Assembly (NCBI GenBank): GCA_020849615.1
Contig: JADLFW010000023.1
Location: 1-62,124 of the forward strand
DNA: 62,124 nt
DNA from: Phycisphaerales bacterium
Lineage (GTDB): Bacteria; Planctomycetota; Phycisphaerae; Phycisphaerales; UBA1924
Reading direction: 5' to 3'
Shown here: positions 1-6,727 of the stretch, piece after piece
How positions within the stretch are numbered: the first letter of the stretch is position 1
Layout of the letters: each line of letters starts with the position of its first letter
Position numbers and translations under genes: made by a program
The notes under the pieces: generated by a model
The model's input: only the letters and a program-made list of their open reading frames with translations
What the model was told of the DNA's origin: nothing
Databases searched by the model: none

Positions 1-496
1 ACCCGCTGGTAGCCCTCATATCGCGGTTTCCGCCCATCCCCGTTAACTACCCGTGTCGATCGCACGCCCATTGGGCCACCCCGAGAGTGGTCCGCCAACC
101 CTCCGAAACGGTCCTGTACACGGAGTTGGCGGCGGTCACGCGAAAGCGTGGCCGTTTTCGTTGACGGCGGATGCCGTATGGGTCTGTTGCGCGAAGCTGC
201 GCGGTTCTCGCGGAGTTTGCCGCTCGTTCTTTGATCTTCGCGTGGGCTCTCGCGGCTCTCGGTTCGAGGCCCCTCGGTGGTGCCTGGTCGGGACTGCCGA
301 CGGTTTCGATCGCGCCCCCGCCGAGAACTCTCGAACTCTCGGATTCTCGATTTGACGCTCCTTCCACGTTAACAGCACCGTCCCGATCGGACCCCTGTTC
401 GTGAAATCGTTCGCAGGCGGGTTAGGTGGAGGTGGCCAGGCATGACGCCGGGCCGCCGGAGACCCGATCGTGATCACATCGGAGCGTGAGCGGGAC
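1..496. other. Leader region of element 1, no convincing gene
   Basis: I see no gene with a ribosome binding site in this stretch. It holds a terminator-like hairpin at 133-158, the motif GCTCTCGGTTCGAGGCC at 255-271, and TCGAACTCTC at 331-340 followed by TTGACG at 352-357. The last two motifs recur at the same spacing upstream of element 2, so the region is probably the functional left leader of the element (promoter, recombinase site or both). Confidence 0.5.
133..158 (+). terminator. Rho-independent-like terminator at the left end of element 1
   Basis: A nine-pair stem (CGGTCACGC with GCGTGGCCG, one G-T pair) closes a GAAA tetraloop and is followed by TTTT. It faces rightwards and would stop transcription entering the element. 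A similar hairpin lies at the equivalent place before element 2 (43403-43431). Confidence 0.6.
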
Positions 497-685
497 ATGA
501 CGCCGCGGGAGCGGCGCGGCCAGATGGTTGCTCTGCTCGCGGAAGCGGCCCGTCGCTGGCTCGCCGGGCCCGGCGCCGTAACAGCGGACGGAGAGAAAGA
601 GAGCGGCTCTCGCCTTGACGCTGCGGAGCATGCCGGCCTTGATCGGTCGCGTCGGAACCGCGACGCGGATGGAGGCCCGGCATGA
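497..685 (+). CDS. Small conserved protein before DUF2924 gene
   Basis: A 62-aa protein starting MTPRERRGQMVALL. Its end overlaps the start codon of the DUF2924 gene (ATGA-type overlap at 682-685), which argues for translational coupling. The N-terminal 30 residues (charged helix, then LLAEAARRWL) resemble those of the short ORF before the DUF2924 gene of element 2 (MTEHQRLAEVADLLALAF). The C-terminal half is polar and low in structure. Function unknown; a GTG at 470 is an alternative start. Confidence 0.6.
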   Translation: MTPRERRGQMVALLAEAARRWLAGPGAVTADGEKESGSRLDAAEHAGLDRSRRNRDADGGPA

Positions 686-1203
686 ACGTTCGCGCTGAAG
701 TCACGGTGCTGCAGGGAAAGACGACGGGCGAGCTGAAGGCTCGCTACGGCGAGGTGTTCGGCGAGCTGACGAGGTCCAACAACAAGGTCTACCTGATCAA
801 GCGGATCGTCTGGCGGATGCAGGCGATCGAGCAGGGCGGGCTGACGGAGCGGGCCCTTCGGCGGGCGGAAGAGCTGGCCAACGACGCCGACTTGCGGGTG
901 AGGGTGCCCAAGACCATGAACGCCGAAATCGCCGCCGTGTTGGTCGCCCCCCTCCGGGCCGCGAGCCCCACGGTGTCGCCCGCGGGGACGGTGCTGACGC
1001 GGGAGTACAAGGGCAGGACGGTGGCGGTGCGGGTTCTGCCGAAGGGCTTCGAGTACGAGGGGCGCGTGTTCAGGTCCTTGTCGGCCATCGCCAACCACGT
1101 CACGGGCAGTCACTGGAACGGCGCCGTGTTCTTCGGTCTGCGGGGCGACAAGGGCGAGGACGGTCAGCGCAAGCGAAGCCGCGGCAAGGAGGCTGCAGCG
1201 TGA
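682..1203 (+). CDS. DUF2924 domain protein (element 1)
   Basis: A 173-aa protein recognisable as DUF2924 from the N-terminal L..RY.E.FGE..RS.NK.YL.KRI.WR.QA helix pair and the C-terminal REYKGR, F.Y.G..F.SLSAIA..VTGSHWNG region. DUF2924 proteins are generally found beside large serine recombinases and have no proven function; the C-terminus is compatible with DNA binding. The stop overlaps the GTG start of the recombinase. The homologue at 44020-44502 shares both conserved regions but differs in the linker (about residues 70-110). Confidence 0.9.
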   Translation: MNVRAEVTVLQGKTTGELKARYGEVFGELTRSNNKVYLIKRIVWRMQAIEQGGLTERALRRAEELANDADLRVRVPKTMNAEIAAVLVAPLRAASPTVSPAGTVLTREYKGRTVAVRVLPKGFEYEGRVFRSLSAIANHVTGSHWNGAVFFGLRGDKGEDGQRKRSRGKEAAA

Positions 1204-2735
1204 AATCCAAAGTCGTTACCAGGATCCGGTGCGCGGTGTACTGCCGCAAGAGCAGCGAAGCGGGGCTGGAGCAGGAGTTCAACTCGCTGGACGCGCAGCG
1301 CGACGCCGGCGAGGCGTACATCGCGAGCCAGAAGGCCGAAGGTTGGGTCTGCCTGCCTGACCGCTACGAAGACGGCGGGTACACCGGCGGGAACATGGAG
1401 CGGCCGGGGCTCAAGCGGCTCATGGCCGACATCAACGCTGACAAGGTGGACTGCGTGGTGGTCTACAAGATCGATCGGTTGAGCCGGTCCTTGCTCGACT
1501 TCGCGCGGATGATGGAGACATTCGAGAGGCACAAGGTCGCGTTCGTCAGCGTGACCCAGCAGTTCAACACGGGGCAGTCGATGGGGCGGCTGATGTTGAA
1601 CGTGCTGCTGAGCTTCGCGCAGTTCGAGCGGGAGCTGTGCAGCGAGCGCACCCGGGACAAGATAGCGGCGGCGAAGCGACGCGGGAAATGGGTCGGCGGC
1701 CGCCCGATCCTGGGGTACGACGTACTCGGGGGGAAGCTGACGGTCAACGAGGCCGAGGCCCAGCAGGTACGCGAGATCTTCGGTCTGTACCTGAAATCGG
1801 GCTCGCTGAACCGGATGGTCGAGGACCTGAACCGGCGGGGCTGGAAGACCAAGGGCTGGACCCGCAAGGATGGCACGCCGGTCGGCGCCCAGACCTTCCA
1901 CAAGAGCTACCTGCACCGGCTGTTGACGAACGTGGCGTACATCGGTCGGGTCCGCGACGGCGTCCAAACCCATGCCGGGGAGCACAAGGGCATTGTCGCC
2001 CAGGACATGTTCGCCGAGGCGCAGGCGATGCTCGCGGAGAACGGCAGGGCGGGCCCGTCGGAGGTCCGCAACAAGCACGGGGCGGTCTTGAAGGGCCTGC
2101 TGCGGTGCCGGGCGTGCGACAAGCCGATGACGCACGTCTTCACCAACGGACCGAACGGGCGGGTGTACCGCTACTACACCTGCTACACCGCCCAGACCGG
2201 GGGGGCCTGTCCATCGCGGTCCGTGCCGGCGCAGCCGATCGAAGACTTCGTCGTGTCGCGCATCAGAACGATCGGGGGCGACGCCGAGATCGCCGCCCTG
2301 GTAATCGACCATCTGCGGGCGAAGTCGGACGCGGAACGGACGGAGCTCCGGGACCAGTTGGCGGCCGCCGAGCGGGAGGCCGCGTGGCTGGTGTCAGAGA
2401 TCACGCGGGCGTCCACGGCACCGGGTGAAGGCGGCGTGGGCCGTGACGTGGCCGAACTGCGGGACCAGCTCGCCGAGGTTGAGGGGCGGGCGGCGGGGCT
2501 GCATCGGCGCGAAGCGGATATCGGATCGATGGACGCCACTGTGACGGCTAAGGGTCTGCGGTCATTCGATCCTCTGTGGCGGATGCTGAGCACGGCGGAG
2601 CGGGCCAAACTGCTCCGGTTGATCATCATCTCGGTGGAATACCACGGCGGGGACGGTGATGTCACGATCGGCTTCCATCCGGAGTCGGCGTGGATCGCTA
2701 CCGCTCCAGCTAATGCTGAGGAGATAGGTGTATGA
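1200..2735 (+). CDS. Large serine recombinase (element 1 integrase)
   Basis: A 511-aa large serine recombinase, expected to cut and rejoin att sites through a serine phosphodiester. The resolvase domain occupies about residues 8-155 with the nucleophile motif YCRKS (Ser18) and the VVYKIDRLSRS stretch. A recombinase domain follows (about 170-280), then a zinc ribbon (CRAC near residue 304, later Cys in the YYTCYTAQTGGACPS region) and a C-terminal coiled coil rich in E, R and A. The GTG start overlaps the DUF2924 stop. The final codons overlap the ATG of the next gene, so four genes form one coupled unit. Clearly homologous to 44499-46040 over its full length. Confidence 0.95.
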   Translation: MKSKVVTRIRCAVYCRKSSEAGLEQEFNSLDAQRDAGEAYIASQKAEGWVCLPDRYEDGGYTGGNMERPGLKRLMADINADKVDCVVVYKIDRLSRSLLDFARMMETFERHKVAFVSVTQQFNTGQSMGRLMLNVLLSFAQFERELCSERTRDKIAAAKRRGKWVGGRPILGYDVLGGKLTVNEAEAQQVREIFGLYLKSGSLNRMVEDLNRRGWKTKGWTRKDGTPVGAQTFHKSYLHRLLTNVAYIGRVRDGVQTHAGEHKGIVAQDMFAEAQAMLAENGRAGPSEVRNKHGAVLKGLLRCRACDKPMTHVFTNGPNGRVYRYYTCYTAQTGGACPSRSVPAQPIEDFVVSRIRTIGGDAEIAALVIDHLRAKSDAERTELRDQLAAAEREAAWLVSEITRASTAPGEGGVGRDVAELRDQLAEVEGRAAGLHRREADIGSMDATVTAKGLRSFDPLWRMLSTAERAKLLRLIIISVEYHGGDGDVTIGFHPESAWIATAPANAEEIGV

Positions 2736-3163
2736 GGGACGGGACGACGGCGACGTTCAAGGTGCGATGGGAGCGCGGCCGGGGCTCGGAGCGGCGGCTC
2801 GTCGAGGGTGAAGCGCCGCCAGCTCCCGTGGTACCGTCCGGTCGCACGCCGCGGGTAGCCAAGCTCATGGCGTTGGCGATCCGCTTTGACAGACTCGTGC
2901 GGACGGGGCAGGTGCAAGACTTCGCGGAGCTGGCCCGTCTGGGCGGGGTAACGCGCGCCCGGCTGAGCCAGATCGTGGACCTCGTGAACCTCGCGCCCGA
3001 CCTCCAAGAAGCCATCCTTGGGTTGCCCGATATCGCGCAGGGTAAAGACCCCATCACCGAGACGCATGTGAGAAGCATCCTGCGAAGGATGTGCTGGCAG
3101 GAGCAGCGTTGCCGTTGGCGAGACTTGCTTAGCGCAACCACAACGGGGCGCGCCACCATCTGA
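2732..3163 (+). CDS. HTH protein coupled to recombinase (element 1)
   Basis: A 143-aa protein. Residues about 55-105 (ARLGGVTRARLSQIVDLVNLAP) look like a ParB/KorB-type helix-turn-helix. The N-terminus is basic. It starts inside the recombinase stop (ATGA), so it is probably co-translated and may control the recombinase or act as a directionality factor; that role is inference. The homologue at 46037-46471 keeps the HTH almost unchanged (ARLGHVTRARVTQIMNLAVLAP). Confidence 0.8.
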   Translation: MRDGTTATFKVRWERGRGSERRLVEGEAPPAPVVPSGRTPRVAKLMALAIRFDRLVRTGQVQDFAELARLGGVTRARLSQIVDLVNLAPDLQEAILGLPDIAQGKDPITETHVRSILRRMCWQEQRCRWRDLLSATTTGRATI

Positions 3164-3388
3164 TACCAATCTGGTATCGATTCGACATCATCCGACAGAG
3201 TTCGGTCATTAGCACTGCTGGCCAATTGGTGCGGGCACGCGGTTGACCCGGACCCCGGGGCGGATAAATTTGCGGTGGGTCTGCCTCGGTCCGCATGGTG
3301 GGCAGTTTTTGACCGAGGGTTTGTGCTTTTCGAACCCGCTCGCCGCAGGGTCGCTCGCGGCGGAGTAAGGGCACGGAGGTGCCTGCAC

Positions 3389-4576
3389 ATGAGTCAATTG
3401 CTGCTGCGTTCGTTCACCAATCCAGAGGCGCTTCGCACCTTCGAACCTGTAAGGCTTCTGACGTTTCTTCGACCGTACGCCGACTTCTTTCGGTCTCGCG
3501 GTGTGAAACTCCCTGAAGCAAGCAACGCCAACGAGACGGACTTGGACCGCCTCGCGGAAGTAATGATGACGCCGAGTGCGGATACCCCCGCCGACTTGGT
3601 CAACGCCCTGCACCACATCACCGAGCTGGCGACTACCGAGGCCGCAGACGTGCTGATGCGTGCGGCCCGGGATGAGGGCATCTCCATTGAATCACCTAGC
3701 GATGCCTCGGCCGCGGACATCGCCCTCCAGATGTGGATGGCCGATCCGGACTTGGTCTGCCGCAAGCACGCTGAGCATCAGACCGAGCGCCGGCAGACGT
3801 TTGCGGCCTTCTTTGCGACCGGAGCCGTGGAGCCTCGCTGGCGGCCAAAGCGCCAGTTCCTGTCGCGGTTCACCAAGGCCGCTTCGGAATGGTTCGATAT
3901 GCGGCGCCGCGGCCGCGGGCTCAAGGTGTTCCTCCACGAGTACAACGAAGAGGTCCGGTTCATCGTCAGGCGAGGAGGGCTTTACCAGCGTGAGGGGAGC
4001 TTAGATGAGGGCAAGCCGGGCAGCGTTCACTTCCGGCCCATGCGGTTCGATGTGCTGATCTTGGACCGGGCGACAGGTGAACTGCGGATTAACGCCGAGA
4101 GTGACCCGGCGATGAGGATGTACCGGGTGAACCTCGGTCTCTTCCTCTTCGGGGATCGCGAGTTCTTTGCTGAGAAGTGCGAACGATACAACTTGGACCC
4201 GATCCGCCGGCTGGGGAGAATGTGCCTCGCGTGCGGGGACGTGCCTGGCATTCAACGGGTCGTGCTCAAGAGCGTGACGATTGCGCGCGATAACCCCTAC
4301 GGCCGTCGTTCGTCGGAGCGTGGCGACGACGTTTTCGCTGCCCTCGAGTTGGACGGCGATGAGAATCTCTTGACCGAGCACGTGCTCCTGTCGGCATCGT
4401 TCAAGGTGTTCTTTGCCAACTCGAAGCGGTCGCGGACCGTCACCATCCGCCCGCCGAATATCGCGCACTACGAGCGTCGCGACGACGGCCCGGTGATCGA
4501 ACGGTGGTTGATTGCCCGCGGGTTTGCCCGGATCGGACCAAGGCGTAAGGCTCATGAACCTCTGGCGAGCGGTTGA
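3389..4576 (+). CDS. Cargo gene 1A, conserved hypothetical (395 aa)
   Basis: The start at 3389 is chosen because GGAGGT lies eight bases upstream; an in-frame upstream extension to 3275 lacks such a site. I do not recognise an enzymatic motif. The protein is soluble. The N-terminal third is helical (ALRTFEPVRLLTFLRPYADFF). The middle and C-terminal parts are beta-rich and contain EVRFIVRRGG, SVHFRPMRFDVLIL and NLGLFLFGDREFF. It occupies the slot directly after the recombinase block, where element 2 carries a QueC-like module, and overlaps the next gene by 23 bases. A role in defence is inferred from position only. Confidence 0.75.
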   Translation: MSQLLLRSFTNPEALRTFEPVRLLTFLRPYADFFRSRGVKLPEASNANETDLDRLAEVMMTPSADTPADLVNALHHITELATTEAADVLMRAARDEGISIESPSDASAADIALQMWMADPDLVCRKHAEHQTERRQTFAAFFATGAVEPRWRPKRQFLSRFTKAASEWFDMRRRGRGLKVFLHEYNEEVRFIVRRGGLYQREGSLDEGKPGSVHFRPMRFDVLILDRATGELRINAESDPAMRMYRVNLGLFLFGDREFFAEKCERYNLDPIRRLGRMCLACGDVPGIQRVVLKSVTIARDNPYGRRSSERGDDVFAALELDGDENLLTEHVLLSASFKVFFANSKRSRTVTIRPPNIAHYERRDDGPVIERWLIARGFARIGPRRKAHEPLASG

Positions 4577-5573
4577 AGCGGTTCCGGGTTTAGTCGATGT
4601 CGCGGATGTTTGGCGTCAACATCTAGCGGACGATTACGATCGCGCCGCGCCGCTCTTGCGGGCAACAGGTGTACTTGCGGAATCAGTGTGGCGTGGCGGC
4701 GCCAGCCCCTGGACCATCGTGCATCACGGGGACGACGACATCGTCGCGGTGTGCCCCGATACCCATGAGACGGTGTCGGTGTCTCGAAGCGATCTAGTTC
4801 TGTTCGAACTGGACCTGCAGGCAATATGCGTCGCGCTGTCCTGTGCCCTGAAACTCAATGGCGTGCCCCAGCAGGCGGGCGGCAAACGACTGTGGTGGCT
4901 GGGCCACCAGCCATGGTCGGACACAGAGCAGATCAACGTGTATCTCGTGCTCCCGCCAGCGCGATCCCGAGCGGCGGAGATCCTGCGCGCCGCGGCACTT
5001 CGATCACCAAAGGGCGGTGTGTTGCTTGTGCCGACTGCCGAGCTGATCCCCGCCGACATTCAATCGGAGCTGGCTGTCCGCGATTACGCCCTCCAGCCCC
5101 TCGAGGGGCTGGTGGTGTGGGCGGGGGTGGGCAAGCTCGCGTGCGTGCGAGCCCCGAATGACGTCATTCCAGCGGTGTTGGGCCGACATCCACTAGAGAG
5201 GAAACGGAGGGGTAGCCGGAGCTTTCCCACGCCGGCGGGCGCGAAGTGGAGCGAACTGCATATCCAGTTCATCGATCCCGAGACAGTAAAGATTACGGTG
5301 CGAGGGGTCGTCGAGGAACACACGGCAGCCTCGATGGGCATGGTGGTTCACCGCACAGGACGACCTACGAAGCAGTGGAATTTCCTCCAAGAGATCGCCA
5401 GGAGGAACGGCCGGTGGCGCTGGGGCGATCTCAAGACGCGAGCCACATGGCAGAAGCAGAAAGAGGAGCTGGTGAAGCGGCTCAAGTCCTTCTGTGGCAT
5501 ATCGGGGACACCGATTCTCACGGCGCGCGTGGAATGGCGGTGCGTCTTCCCCGTGCGCCCCGACGGCCTGTGA
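4554..5573 (+). CDS. Cargo gene 1B, hypothetical with possible winged-helix C-terminus (339 aa)
   Basis: The start is taken at 4554 (MNLWRAVEAVPG), overlapping gene 1A by 23 bases, which suggests a coupled pair. The N-terminal about 220 residues have no motif I know. The C-terminal about 110 residues (from KWSELHIQFIDPETVKI, ending in alternating helices with WRWGDLKTR) resemble a winged-helix or regulator C-terminal fold. The second gene of the element 2 cargo also ends in a winged-helix-like region, so a shared design is possible. Function unknown. Confidence 0.7.
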   Translation: MNLWRAVEAVPGLVDVADVWRQHLADDYDRAAPLLRATGVLAESVWRGGASPWTIVHHGDDDIVAVCPDTHETVSVSRSDLVLFELDLQAICVALSCALKLNGVPQQAGGKRLWWLGHQPWSDTEQINVYLVLPPARSRAAEILRAAALRSPKGGVLLVPTAELIPADIQSELAVRDYALQPLEGLVVWAGVGKLACVRAPNDVIPAVLGRHPLERKRRGSRSFPTPAGAKWSELHIQFIDPETVKITVRGVVEEHTAASMGMVVHRTGRPTKQWNFLQEIARRNGRWRWGDLKTRATWQKQKEELVKRLKSFCGISGTPILTARVEWRCVFPVRPDGL

Positions 5574-5833
5574 TTCGAACTTTCGATTCTGATTTGTGAA
5601 TAATCGCGTTGTGGTCGTCGCTGCGCGGTGATCGTGGCGATTATCGGGAAATCACGGCTCGGTCGCGTTCAAGTAGTGCAAGGACCGTTTCCCCGCTCTC
5701 TCGCGATTTCGAAGTTTCGCGGGAAGAGGGCGACAGGCCCGGCGCCGACGAACCAACTCGCGCCCCGGGGGGTAATCCATGCCGGACCTGTCGCCCCCCG
5801 GGGCTTCTTTGGCCTTCGGCCAAGAGGTCCGGC

Positions 5834-6322
5834 ATGGACACGCCCACGCTTTCGTTTCTTCTCCGTCTCGCCCGTATCAAGGCGGGCCAGGTCGCCCAAT
5901 CCCTCGACCCCGAGGACACTGCGCAGGATCTCGTGCTCGAGGTCCTGATCCGGTTCCCGAAGTTCGACCCCGATCGCGCCACCGCCGAGGCGTTCGTCGA
6001 GCAGGTGATGAAGGGCAAGGTTTGCAAGCTGCTCCGTGACCGCCAGCGGCTCAAGCGAGGTGGTACGGCCCGCTCGCCCGGTCCGCTTCCTGAGCGAGCC
6101 GATCCCAGCGACTTCATCCGTGACGCCGACCTCCGCATGGACCTCGAGACCGTTCTGGAGCACATCCCGGACGCCCTGCGGGCCGCGTGCGACCAGTTGC
6201 AGCGCGAAACCGTCAGCGAGGCGGCCCGCGCCATCGGCGTGCCGCGCTCCACGCTGGATTCCGCCCTGAACGGCCTTCAGTCCCAGTTCCGCAAGGCGTC
6301 CCTCGACCGCTATCTCTCGTGA
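5834..6322 (+). CDS. Sigma-70-like regulator (element 1)
   Basis: A 162-aa protein. The N-terminal part resembles sigma region 2 (DPEDTAQDLVLEVLIRFPKFDP..A). The C-terminal part resembles region 4 or another HTH (SEAARAIGVPRSTLDSALNGLQSQFRKA). The ATG at 5834 follows an AGAGG site. It lies directly upstream of the replication genes and could drive their transcription. A functionally equivalent but diverged protein is at 49781-50308. Assignment rests on pattern recognition, so it may be a sigma-like regulator rather than a true sigma factor. Confidence 0.65.
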   Translation: MDTPTLSFLLRLARIKAGQVAQSLDPEDTAQDLVLEVLIRFPKFDPDRATAEAFVEQVMKGKVCKLLRDRQRLKRGGTARSPGPLPERADPSDFIRDADLRMDLETVLEHIPDALRAACDQLQRETVSEAARAIGVPRSTLDSALNGLQSQFRKASLDRYLS

Positions 6323-6406
6323 ATGCACCGGCGGGCGGGTTAGGAGAAGGCGGGGCCGCGCTCGGCCGGTCGCCCGCGCGGCGGGCCCCGAAGAGGAGCG
6401 AAGGTC

Positions 6407-6697
6407 ATGAGCACCCGTATTTACCGGTTCACATTCGAGAAGGGCCCGAAGATGACAGACATCGAGGAGGTCCTTGAGCTCGCGGTGCTGGCCGCTTCCT
6501 GTTTGCACGGGTCGGCGGCCGTGCGGGTGAACGCGGGGTATGCCTCCGATGCCCACGCCCGGGCCATCGTCCTGGACGGGAGCACGGTGGCGGGCCGAGA
6601 CGTGATCCTGCTGTTCACCGGGCTCAGCGCGGAGCAGTTCGGGGGGAGTGCGTTCAAGGTGGACCGGGTCGCTGCGCCGGCCCGGCGCGCGGGCTGA
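6407..6697 (+). CDS. Small conserved element protein (96 aa)
   Basis: Homologous to 50340-50645: both have a leading YRF/YQF strand, a helix with LAVLAASCL or LAVMAVEGL, and a conserved FTGL...FG...F.V segment. It sits between the sigma-like gene and the primase-helicase in both elements, with only about 30 bases before the primase gene. No known domain seen; probably part of the replication operon. Confidence 0.7.
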   Translation: MSTRIYRFTFEKGPKMTDIEEVLELAVLAASCLHGSAAVRVNAGYASDAHARAIVLDGSTVAGRDVILLFTGLSAEQFGGSAFKVDRVAAPARRAG

Positions 6698-6727
6698 ATG
6701 CGACCGAAGTCGCGGTGAGGTGTTGTC

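Noticed and set aside
255..271. GGTTCGAGGCC resembling a tRNA T-loop, possible tRNA attachment site
   Set aside because: The T-stem cannot pair properly and no acceptor, D or anticodon arms are visible.
3275..3388. N-terminal extension of cargo gene 1A
   Set aside because: GGAGGT directly before 3389 supports the shorter form, and the extension has Arg/Trp-rich content unlike the rest.
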